The notes beneath the pieces were generated by a model that had not been told where the DNA came from, ran no database searches, and saw only the letters and a list, made by a program, of their open reading frames with translations. From Pyronema omphalodes (lineage: Eukaryota > Ascomycota > Pezizomycetes > Pezizales > Pyronemataceae): a stretch of DNA of 64,000 nucleotides. The stretch covers positions 620,001-684,000 of the forward strand of contig JAJJXM010000012.1 in the NCBI GenBank assembly GCA_024516155.1, read 5' to 3'. Both the position numbers and the translations under genes were made by a program. Shown here piece after piece: positions 20,283 through 31,671 of this stretch (position 1 is its first letter; every line of letters starts with the position of its first letter).

Positions 20283-22834
20283 TTACTCCGTAAACTCCGT
20301 TGTTCCCCTAGGGAACACTCTCTTATACAACGACACTGCAACAGCATCTTGGGGATTAATTCTTCCATCAAATGTAGCCTTGAAGTATCCATGAGTACCC
20401 AATGCCTCCTTGATGTATCCAGATCTTCCACGCTTGGTATACAAGGGCAAAGCCTTGAACCATTCCACATCCTCGCGGTTGAAGAACATGTACCGTACAG
20501 TAACCAGACGCTTGTGAATCTTGTAAGGATGTCCAGTAAGGACAACTCTCTTAGCCACAACTCTAGTGGAATCAACACCCTCGAAAGATCCCTGAGCAAC
20601 AAGCTCCCAATCTCTCTGTTCATCTGCGCGCTTCCAAACAACAACAGGTACGCTACCCCAGGTGATAGGAGCAACAAAAGTGGCAATGCTGGTGGATCCG
20701 GGCAACAAGAAGCGGTGGAATTTAGCGACATTGTTGCTACCACGACCTCCTGCCTCAGAGAAGAGAGGGTTGACGTGAAGTCTTCGGGATCCAATTTGGA
20801 AGATAAGTTCCTCCTTGGCCTTGACGACTTCTCCCGTGTAGTCGGTGGATGCAGTGAGGGAGACGTTGACAACACTCTGCTTGTGCTCGTGACGGAGAAG
20901 AGAGAACATAGTCATGGGTCTTCCCGGGACGAAAGCATCAACAATCTCAGGGTTTCCGGCGCGAAGGTAAACGATGACCTTAGTTCCGGGTTGAACGCCT
21001 CCTGCAAGGGCTTCAGCAATCATACGGTTCTTGGTGGTACGGTAATCCTGAATTCTTGCGAGACGGTTCCAGTCTTCTGGCTCGTAGGGCTTATCCTCCT
21101 CAGTTTCCCATTTCGAGGATCTAAGAGACTTCAAACCACGGTAACGAGCCAATCTCTCGCGAACCAACACTCCGGGCTCCAACTCGATTTCGTCAGGGAA
21201 CTCGCGGTCCTCTTCGGATTCAGTGAGACGGGAACGACGGAATTGTGCGATAGCTTCGGCTTCGTTTTGATCGTCGGGAGAAAGGTCGGCGAAGAATTCC
21301 GATTTCGCATCGTCACCGTAAACAGTTCCTGCAACAGTGGGAGCAACGGGTCCTTCAAGTCCCTCTAATCCATCCTCAGGACGTGCCTCAGGTTCCTCCT
21401 CCATATCCATATCCTCGTCATCCTGCTCGGATCCGTTCTCACTGTCACTACCATAGTCCTCACCCTCAATGAACCAAGCAGCCTGGTACTCGGAGGTTCC
21501 GGAAGGAAGCTGCTTGGGAACAACGTAGGCCTCCTTGACGTATTCATCCTCAAAGTAATGGTGGTCGTCAAGAAGAACTCCCTTTCTGGACTCGGACATG
21601 GTGGTGCCGGCCATCGAGACATTATCGTCGACATCCTCCATTACATTTTCGCCTTCGGGAGCCATTTCAAGGAGGTCATCCTGGTCTTGGGTGGGAAGAG
21701 CGAGAACCTGTAGCTCAGCAGGTGTGGCGTCATCCATCATCATATCATCATTGCTGGTCTGGTGCCTGTGGTTCTCCGAGGGGTAGGCGCAGATTTTCTC
21801 AATCTGGAAGTCGCCAAAGTTCTGGATGTGAACCAAGCGATCCGGATTCAAGCCACGTCCTCTGACAACTCCTGACAACACCGTAAAGTCTCCCTCCTGG
21901 CGCGCCTCCTCAACCAACATATAGGACCTATCATCTCTCCAGTGGATTCCCTTTGGCGATGAGGTACAGATAGATCGGATCAAGTTGGGGGCTTCCTGTG
22001 TTGAGTCGTTCTCGTAGATTTTGGTAGTAGTGGGGAAGAAGTGCGAAATGAAGCTGAGAAGAGACTTTTTCACATCGGGCCGTCTTTTCGCAGGTTCAAC
22101 GGTTTCTAGGTGCTGAACGACAGCGTAGGTGTTGCTGATACCCTGGGACTCAATTGATCGAATGATGTTGTGTCCGTAGCTGTCGACTTCCGTCTGTGCT
22201 GATAGTGTGAGAAGAACGAAATCTGCGGCCTTGCATGCGTCAAGGAGTGGTAGCATATCCCGCCCAAGAATGATCCACTGAATCTTTTGCTTGAATCTTT
22301 CTATCCTGTTCCAATGGTAAGCCGACACCCTCCACAAGCCCTTTCAGGATAGTAACCCACCACGTAATGCACTGTCCAACCTCAGGAACCTCAACCTGCA
22401 TATCCAAACTCTTCAACAATGCCTGCACTGTAGCCTGTCCGCTCACATCATCACTCAAAGGTACAACCGCAACAATCCGAGGTGCCGCGTCCTTTCCCTT
22501 GAAGATTCTTGACTCGCGTTCCGCATCCCGAGTTTTGTTCTGCTGTAGCTGACGTGCCTTATTCCGACGTTCTATCTTGGACATGACCTGTTGGTGAGGT
22601 CCCTTGCGTGAGATTGATGTCGCATCGTCAACCTTTCCTAATACCTGTCAGTGGAGTTCGCGGGGTAATAGCGGGGACCTGGCAGGCGTGGCGGCAACGC
22701 GGTACTCGGAACAGGAGTGGCAACACACCTTTATGCTTTGCCCTTAACTCTGACTTTGTAGACTTTCTTGACTTGAAAGCCTTATTCGTAGATTTGGTAG
22801 TCGACCGATGGTGGTGAACAGAAGAGCTGACCAT
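20283..22834 (-). CDS. TSR1: Ribosome biogenesis protein Tsr1, about 797 aa, three exons
   Basis: Exons: 22834-22729, 22637-22373 and about 22305-20283. Exon 1 encodes the typical basic start HHHRSTTKSTNKAFKSRKST; exon 2 joins as KGKVDD and runs through MSKIERRNKARQLQQNK. Exon 3 carries the rest: ACKAADFVLLTLSAQTEVDS (AARP2CN region), an acidic stretch (SDSENGSEQDDEDMDMEEE), and the Bms1/Tsr1 C-terminal region ending near KRVFPRGTTEFTE. Length fits the yeast protein (788 aa). Tsr1 is a GTPase-like factor without GTPase activity that binds pre-40S particles and is needed for 18S rRNA maturation. Intron 1 is GTGTGT...TTAG. Intron 2 is less sure: the frame favours donor GTGCAT at 22372 and acceptor ACAG at 22306. 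Confidence 0.95.
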
Positions 22835-25800
22835 GATCTTATTATGTGCAGTAACGACTGTACAACGTATATTCAGCCGGTGTATTTGGATATTAAGTTT
22901 CGTCACTCAAAGTCGGAATATGTATAAGGGTTGTGATTTTTCGGGACTCAGACGACGTCTTAGAGGCCATCTCTTCATGATTGGGCTACATGTGGGGAAA
23001 CCATTTGGAAGGCGAGTGTGGGGACAGGGAGCAGTCATTGTGCGGCGCCGGGGAGCGAGTGCAAACTAATTTTTTTGGCGTGTTCTGCGTGCTATAACCG
23101 GGGTCATCCCGGTACGCGTCAGTAATAGGGCTATCCATAATCCGCACACGCACAAATGATGACTAAGCGCGATGGAGCCTATGCGACTTATGGACTAGTT
23201 GATCTACCCGCAGTTCTTGGCCGTGGGGCTGATCACTCCCCCCAACAACCTCAAAACATGATGATAAGTTAGTGTTGGTGTTGAGTACATGCCCACCGTA
23301 GTTGTGGGCCCTCCAGGCTGGGTTGTGTTGAAATTTGAGGGCACAATTGATGCGTGGATATATAAGGTGTGTAACTAACTACGCGACAAAAATGTATTAT
23401 GGTCGTTTAGCGTGGAGTATTCCAATAACAAACGAAAATCATCACTCACGAGTGGAAATCAGCACGATAGCCTTCTTTCCTTGTGAAGCTATCGTATTAC
23501 TCAATTACATGCGTACAAGTATTCCCTCTTGAGATTAAGAGTATATGGAATTCTTGTCAGCTAATTATATAATTGACAAAGATGCCGACTACTGAAGTCT
23601 TCAATTAGTAGCCAATATTACACACTTTTTTCATTATTCAAAACGCAACTTTGACTAATGTAGTAAGAAATACAAATATTCTCTTATTAAACATACCGTT
23701 CTCCGTCAACAATTATGCTCAAGATTTCCCTCGCCGTGTATCCTGTCATAATCCAACTGGTAGATCCAGCAGGGTTAGATAACTAATCTTTATTCCCGCA
23801 TACCACAATAACTCGCTAAATGCCGTAAATCCGGGTTCTAATACTCATAAAAGCTTCACTATCATACTCCTCAGTCATTCCCATAGCTTACGGTCCCCCA
23901 TGAATTGGTCATACATAGACTAAAACACGATCTTAGAAGGAATCAATGTTATAAATATCAAGTGTTTTCGGTAGAGTGTGATTCTGCGCATAAATGGCAG
24001 GTATAGATGCATACTGAGGAGGTGGTGTCGGGGTTGACAGAGTAGAGGTTTGTTTACATGTATTAGAATAATCTTACCGTCTGGGTGCGTTTTCTTTTCC
24101 AATTCCGCTCTGCCTGTAATTGTGGATTCCAAAGTTGGTATAGAAGTAAAGTTTGGCAAGAGATATAGCACGTTACCATAGCCAGCGCATATCAAGTTTG
24201 AAAGTCAGCACCTGGCTATGAAAACATCAGGTTTTGGTTTGTGATTATCGGTATTGGTAGCGGTTAGAGATTGTTAAACGGTATAGAGTAGAAATTCATC
24301 ACCGTCTGCAGGAGCTTCGACTCCGATGTCCCGTGATACAGATATCCATGCCTTCATTGCCCTTGTCGTCCGTTCTGTGGGCGTTTGCCCCAATATTTAG
24401 CGCACAAAATACCTTAGAAGAGCGTCAGATCACCCATCCGGCTCCCAGAAGGAAATGCCCCCTGAAAATAGTGTCGTTTTCCAGATTGGGAAAGCCTACT
24501 ATTAACCGAGGGCTATCAAGAGGAAACGACTAGCTCTGCCGTACCGCTGCCAGAAGCCTCTATATATATGACCAACCAGTGACACTGTGCTATGCTGAAG
24601 ATAATCGAAGGCAAATCTACAAGGTATCTAGGTCGGGTTCATACTGTAGGGCATATGAAATGTTTTGAAAACATTTGGCGCCTTGGTTATTGAAATGACA
24701 GTGAAGGTGTTGAGATATTTGGTTTTCATTATGAGAACCAGAGAATCAACGCAGATTTTTGCAGGTTAAAACATACCTTCCCGCTATCTATTCAAGCTTT
24801 TAAGTTTTTAGCCGATTAATTCGATCTTTCGGCTTGTTTAACTAAAGATTCGACGGTACTGCCAAATCACTGAAAAGACACGGCGAGTGATGGTGCGTGA
24901 TTGATGCTTGGCCAGCTGATTTAACGGCCTGATCGCTTCGGAGCGAATCTTTCCCCGGTGGCTTAACAGAACTCGCACACGCTGTTGGATGCATCTGTGC
25001 TCCGTTACATTACTGACAATGTCAACCTTGAATATTGAAAGAACCGCTTGATACCGCAAACGGTTTTGTTGTGAGAGGTATTCTCGAATTTTGATGACAT
25101 GAACGTCATGAGCAATAATGAATCATGGAAACATGGCTTTAGAATGTTACCTAGTATTTGTTGTCTGCTCAGATAATGCTGGTGGTTACAGCTTGTGAGT
25201 GGTCCTGGGACTGGTGAATCATGAAAGTATAGTGACGGAAACTTGAACTGATTTTCCAAGCTGACTGGAAATAAATATGGTTCATAGGAGAATTCTGAAA
25301 ATACGGGAATGATAAAATGGTAGGTTTGAGTGAGAAGAAACTTTGTTGCTACACACTGCATGGCTTTGCGGTTTGGGGAACGGGTAATGTAGTTGTATTT
25401 ACTCGAGCACGTCTATCACAGCTCCATGATCCATCTCCACTTTTGTTTTCCATAACTTCGAAGACAACCACTATCTCACGTCCAGGCGAGTGAGTGCTCT
25501 GGGCCCCAGTTGTATGGTGTGCGGAACTATATGAGCGTGCAGCACAAAAGAGTGGCCCCAGCACATTATCAATCGCGCTTTAATTCCTAACGAATGCAAC
25601 GAAAACACTTACAACATACATAGATCAGCAGTCAATTCCGTCTTGAGGTCAACCCCGAGAAATATGTCTCGTTTTCTGTTTCATCTCTTTTTCATCTTTT
25701 CAAATTGCTCCCCCGTTCCGTAATTGCTACTAAAAACCACCCTTGTCTCAACTGCACTCGCTGTCTATTACCGGTCAACACCCACCACATGTGAGTTCCA

Positions 25801-28027
25801 TCTCCACCCTCTATGTACATAGCCCACTCTTCTATCATTGTCTCTACTCCACTTCAATTCAGTTCTCTTCCTCCACCTCTCACGCTTCCTCCGAAAAATA
25901 CCTCTTCAACAGTTTCCTGTCGATCCCAGCGGCTTATTCATACCAAAGACCCAATTTTTTATAGAAGCCAAACCACTAAACGAAAGATGTCTGTTTTATC
26001 CTTATTCTATCATTTTCCGCAGTCTGTTCTCTCCGTCAATCTAATCTCCCCCTTCTATCTCTTCTTTAAAACTGTATACTATTCTAGTCAGTTCAAACTC
26101 CCCCAGCATGCTGAAGATATTCCATCACATCAATCGCTAACGCTGCCATTTACCCCCCCCTCCACCTTCCAGGATATTCTCTCCCAGGAACCAAAAGATT
26201 TCCCGCTTCAAGCTCTTAAAATGAACCATCATACACAGATCCCACACCACCTCCCGGATCTTCTTCAGTACCCAGGTTGCCGGTTCCCCATCCATCCAAT
26301 TTCCATTCCAGTTTCAATTATCGCGATCCAATTCCCCCTTGCCATGATTCTTCATTGCGCGTCCCAACTTACATATCCTGGTATGGGCAATGATAGCTCT
26401 AGGGCGATTTTTCGCTATGTTTTTGGATCAGCTTTTACACTCCCGGCTCCGGGGTGCTCTCGGTCATGTTTCGCATTTAAGAGACATCTACTATTTCATT
26501 TAACTATACGCCGACCGAAGCCTAAAGGGATCATGCAGGGCAAAGTTTTGACGATATCCATATCGTTAATACGGCATTAAAATCCTGCCCTGATATATAA
26601 TTCCTTATGCATTACACAGCACACATATCAAGTTCTACTTATAGCACCTCCGAAGTTTTTATCTAGTCTAAGTTCATAAAGTAAAGGAAAACTATCCTAT
26701 TCTCCGGAAAGCTTAAAACCGATATCGACTCTAATCGGCAGTGTGTGTCTGTGTGTGTTACATACCCAACTTCCCGCACTTTCAAAACCTGGTGATATAT
26801 CAAGACAAGATCCCTATACCTTTGGGAAATCAACACTATAATTAAACCCGGATCTTTCTATATATACCGATAGCAGCAGGCAGTAACACATTATGGGTTT
26901 CGCCGAGGTCTTAAAGAAACTATGTCTATATCCCTCACCAACGTGCGAGTTTTTTATGTATGTACAACCCCGGTCTTTTCCGATCAACGATACATAAACG
27001 CATTACAAACTGTGGGGTACAGATGTCATAACCAAAGCCTGAACCACCAACGTTAAACCAAGCTTTCGGATTAAATTGCGGGGTTTTAGGGGTAGGGTTT
27101 AGTAGCAAGGATAAATTCCGACCGGGGAATATCCGGGGGTAAATCCGGGGGTGGAGGGGGGGTTGGAAATGGCTTGAATAGGCAGGAAGCTGGAACTTGG
27201 ACGGGAAGCTTAAACATGACAGGGAATGACAGGGGGTAAGGTGAAGTTGGGGTTATGGGGTTTTGAAAGGCGTCATCTCAACAATTCTGGGGAGCTTTTA
27301 TTTTTATTTTTATTTTTATTTTTATTTTTTTTGGGGGGGGGGGGGCTTTTTTTCAACGAATCTGAGACGGAATTAGTGTTGGGAACAGGATTGAGGGGAT
27401 GGTATATGGTATGGTATATTAACTGTAACTGTAATTATAGCCTTCACAACTATAATAACCACAGCAATCACAAGAACGATATTAACTATACCAAACCTTC
27501 TAGAACTCATCAAAAGCCACAAATACCTAATACCGGAGGCCGTAAGAAGATACGTAATCTTTGGTACTGATGATTCAATAGAAGTTTATGTATGCTCTAT
27601 ATACACGGTGAAGATTCATTGGATTGGATTCGATAGTATCGGATTGGATTGAATTGGATTTCATAGTATAGTATAGCAACCGTTATAATGAATATATAGA
27701 CCCGTAAATTAACACGTAAATTAACACGTAAATCTTTTTTTTCCTTCTCTTTTCTTTTTTTGGAAGGAAAAGAAAAAGAAAAAGAATTGCAGTAACATAC
27801 GCAACATACGCTACATATGTAGCTAATACAAAATTTTAAAAGTTTGAATAAAACAAAACAAAACAAAACAGAAAATGAAAGATATAAGATAGAAAACAGA
27901 AAACTGAAAACTGAAAAACAGAAAATGAAAGATGCAGGATATAAGGTGTAAGATGGGGATAAGATACAGGAGCTGCGATTTGACTAGATAATACTGAAAC
28001 TGATATATAGGTACGTATCATGTATCG
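22835..28027. other. Long intergenic region, no supported gene
   Basis: About 5.2 kb with only scattered short frames. The longest, 25813-26580, is Pro/Ser/Phe-rich with no domain. The part after 26700 is rich in simple repeats: TGTG runs near 26740, (TTTTTA)n at 27297-27330 followed by a G run, GGATT repeats at 27620-27660, and three copies of ACACGTAAATTA-type sequence near 27715-27735. A TATA-like CTATATATACCG at about 26858 is followed 23 bp later by an ATG opening a very short frame (see findings). Confidence 0.5.
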
Positions 28028-28048
28028 TGCATAGTGCACTGTGCACTG

Positions 28049-28280
<232 letters not shown>

Positions 28281-28675
28281 TATGGCAGTGTGATACTGAT
28301 ACTTCTTGCTTCCTATCCAACTTCCATCTCCCTTCTCATCCTACTCCCTCTCATCCAACTTCCAACTTCTAACTTCCAACTTCTAACTTCTTACTTCTGA
28401 CACTTCCAATACTGTTACCCCAACACCAACACCAACATCACCATCAACACCAACACAAATCTTTATTTCCATTTCCATCCATAAACACCCTTCAAACCCA
28501 CACCTACAGTCATCATAAACCACTCCATATCACTTTAAAAAATCCCGTAAACTTTAGTTTTTAGTATTGATACTTTTACTATCTTTAAATTCTTATAATA
28601 AGCAAATACGCGACTAAGAAACTAAACGAATCATCAAACTTTTATGGGCTGCTTTTCCTCTTCCTTCCTCCTGTC

Positions 28676-28788
28676 TTCCCCCGCCCCCCGCCCCCCAGCC
28701 TTCCCCCGCCTCCCCCCGCCTCCCCCCGCAACTCGCCCCCCACCCCCCGCCCCTCGCCCACCCCCCCTCCCCCCTCCCCCCCGCTCAT
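28676..28788. repeat. C-rich tract abutting the 3' end of the CobW-type gene
   Basis: About 110 bp made almost entirely of C with CG and CCG interruptions. The strand transcribed into the ZNG1 message is the G-rich complement, so the 3' UTR of that gene would start with G-rich sequence immediately after its stop codon. Confidence 0.8.
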
Positions 28789-30773
28789 CTACCCCAGCAC
28801 ATGCAACACCAAACTATCCCTAACCTCAACATCTCTAATTCCCCTACCAATCAATACCAATTTCCCACGATTCCCCATTTCACCATCACCCGTAACGCCA
28901 TGTTTCGCCTCAAAAATTTCAAAAGTCCTTCTGACAGCTTGGACCATGAAGGTTTTTCCTTCTACGGATGTAAATCTTCCTTTTAGTCGGTGGATTTCTA
29001 TGGTTCCGTTGTCTCTGTTGTCCTGGGAGCAGGGGACTTGGGAGCAGGGTGTAGCTTCGGATTGCCCATAGTTCCCGTAGTTCGGGTAGCAGGGGACTTC
29101 GGATTCCCAGAGGATGGATCGGAGCCATTCGTCTAGCAGGTCGATTTGGTCGGGGGTTAGAGGAGGGAGAGGGATGGCGACGGTTTTGATTGTCTGGTGG
29201 GATTAGTGGGTTAGTTAGTTGGTGGCTGGGGGTTTCAGGAAACCAAAGAAGGGGGTATAAATCCACTTACAGGATCCAGCAGACTTTTTTCCGAAACCTT
29301 CAAATCCTCGACTTTTTCATAAGCACGTTGATCCAACAAAAAAGTTTCCAACTCCGGAACTCTACCCTTCTCCGTTATCACCACTTTTGCAACACCATTA
29401 ATTCCCGATATTCTCTCTTTCACACGCTCCAATTCTTCTTCTGATACTAGGTCTTTTTTGTTAATCACAATGACATCGGCATGAGAAATCTGTAGATGCG
29501 CGGTGGTTAATCCTTCTTCTGGTTTAGATCTTTCGACCTCTGGGTTTTCGGCTTGTATTGCGGCTCGGGCGGCGTCGAGGGGTGTGCGATCATCTAGGGA
29601 TTGCAGGATGTTGGAGGCGTCGACTAGGGTTATGATTCCGTCGAGGAAGATGGAACTGCCGAGTCCTTCGTCCAGCCAGAATAAAGGGGCGATGTTGCCG
29701 GGGTCTGCTAATCCGGTGGTTTCGAGCAGGATGTAGTCGAAGGTTCCGTTGCGTTGCATGAGGGATTCGATGGCGGATACGCCGGTGTCCCTGGAGGGGG
29801 TTAGATGGAGATGCGATGGGAGGAGGGAGGAGAGTACTTGACGGTACAGCATAGGCCTGTGGAGAGATGTTAGCCAATGGTTCATGATTTTGGAGGTGTT
29901 GAACGGGGCATTGAGGAGTTTCAGAGAAGCCGAGTGAGTATTGGAAATCGGGGTAAGAAAGAAATTGACTCACATCCATTTGCCAATTCTAACCATTCCT
30001 CAACTTGTTGTCCATCTTGTTGAATAGTCAATGACTTTTCGATATCGGAAGCTACAGTTGCGCATCAGTATGACTTATGATGGTATGACGCACAGTGGAC
30101 TCGTAGGTTGGGTAGAGCTATGAAGTTTCAGATGTTTCATACATAGCTTCACAGCTATGACTGAGCCCTAACTGAGCTCTGACTGAGCTCCCCACGGTCC
30201 GTGCGCTCCGCCCCCACCTCCGAAGCCGCAGTAAGATTACTCACAATCACCAAACTCTGCAAGCCATAATATTAGTCAAGTTCCTGAACCAGAGCTGAGT
30301 AATATGGAATGTGGCCATCTCAGATTTGTCTAGAGATGAAGCTTACCATTCAGGATTACTGCAATCTTCTTTGAATGCTGCTCTTGCAGAATGTAGTTCA
30401 TAAGAGTAGTTTCTATGATCAGTCAGCTATAGTCCCCTGTGGCTGGTTGGTAACTAGGATATCAGCCGGTAGCCAGCGGTGCGACAGTTCCATTCTAGCC
30501 AGACAGTAGTTCAGCCCTGGATAACCTGGGATGCGCTGGGTTTCCCCAGGGCTGGTCACCCGTCGGGAAGAGCTCCTGGACTGCTGGACTCCCCCGGAAC
30601 AGACCCCGCTTCGTTGGATTGGAGATCTTACTTCCGGCTCCTAGATATCCAGTAACAATAGTAATTGGAACCTTTTGTTGGTTTCCAGATTCCTCGTCCC
30701 GTTGGATTACTTCCGGCGCGTCGGGGACTTGAACCAGCATCGGAGGTTCCTCATCGGAATCGTAAGAGCTCAT
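28789..30773 (-). CDS. ZNG1: COG0523/CobW-type zinc-regulated GTPase metalloprotein activator, 413 aa, seven exons
   Basis: Exons: 30773-30632, 30412-30347, 30256-30245 (12 nt), 30051-29974, 29856-29838 (19 nt), 29790-29271 and 29193-28789; phases join to 413 aa. Walker A GYLGAGKTTL spans the exon 1/2 junction at residues 42-51. ILNEFGD follows, then the metal-binding CLCC at 100-103, the switch-like block ETTGLADP, and the guanine-specificity motif NKKD at 216-219. The C-terminal CobW domain contains EIHRLKGRF. This architecture is the eukaryotic CBWD/ZNG1 family, shown in yeast and animals to be a GTP-dependent zinc transfer protein for methionine aminopeptidase. All donors are GTNNG-type with AG acceptors. 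Divergently arranged with LEU1 across a 0.9-kb spacer. Confidence 0.92.
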
Positions 30774-31671
30774 TCTGTTTGTTGCTATGTGGGGTGGGGG
30801 TGGTTGTAGGGTGGTACGAAGTGTGTGATGTATGTATGCGACTGTATGTCTAGAGTAGAGTTGTTTTTTTGCTGGCTAAGAGTAGCTACAAACCACGGCA
30901 CCGCAGCGTCTACTGTACGGACCCTACGGCACGTTGCTAGCTTCCCAAAAGCTTGTGGAGAATCTCAGCTCGCTTGATAGATGACCCTTGTTGGATTCTG
31001 CTGATGGCGATGAGAGCTGAGGAAGAGGGATGTGTTATACACTAACTAGTACTTGGAGGGTAGTTGAAAGGGTGAATTCGGGATTTTTGAGTGCTTTGTC
31101 AGGCTTTCGTTTCCGTTTTCTTTTTTGTCAGGCTTTCGTTTTCGTTTTCTTTTTCTTTTTTTTTCCCCTCTCGTAGAATTCCGTCGTTTTTTTGTAAATC
31201 TTCCGTTCTTCGTCAATCTTCCGACTCACAACTCCTAAACCTTTGCGGACTTTGCAACTTCCCACAAGCTCAGAAAAGTTAGGCAGGTGCACAACAACGT
31301 CGTCGGAGGTTAGGCGTGGAGGCGGGGAAACCACAGTAACTTTAGCGTTACCTTCCCGGACTCGTGATCCCCGTTGCCAAGACGCAGGGATTACCAAATG
31401 CATCGGAGCCAACTGGCGGGGGCAGCCAATCATCGTCCGGGTAAAAGTGGAAAAGCGGGGCTTAGGAATGGTGGGGGAGCATTGGTGGCTCTTTGGTGCG
31501 ATTGTGGGTGTGAGTAACACGTTAACGGTGGACGGCAACAGAGCGTGACAGAAGCAGGGAAACGGGAAAGGCGGAAAATCGAAAAAAAGTACCATAGATC
31601 AGAGAATCCATAAAGGTGCTGCGTTCCCCGCCAACAGTCTTCCCGTCCAAACCCCATACAATCTGCCCATC
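30774..31671. promoter_or_regulatory. Bidirectional promoter region between ZNG1 and LEU1
   Basis: The two genes are transcribed away from each other. A C/T-rich stretch typical of fungal core promoters (TTTTCGTTTTCTTTTTC, near 31138-31175) lies about 500 bp upstream of the LEU1 start. I looked for a Leu3-type CCGG-N4-CCGG site on the LEU1 side and did not see a clear one. Confidence 0.45.

Noticed and set aside
20349..21368. 339-codon frame on the plus strand
   Set aside because: Antisense to the TSR1 coding exon, no recognisable domain, explained by codon bias of TSR1.
25813..26580. 255-codon frame in the long spacer
   Set aside because: Pro/Ser/Phe/Leu composition expected from a pyrimidine-rich strand, no domain, no good promoter or intron context.
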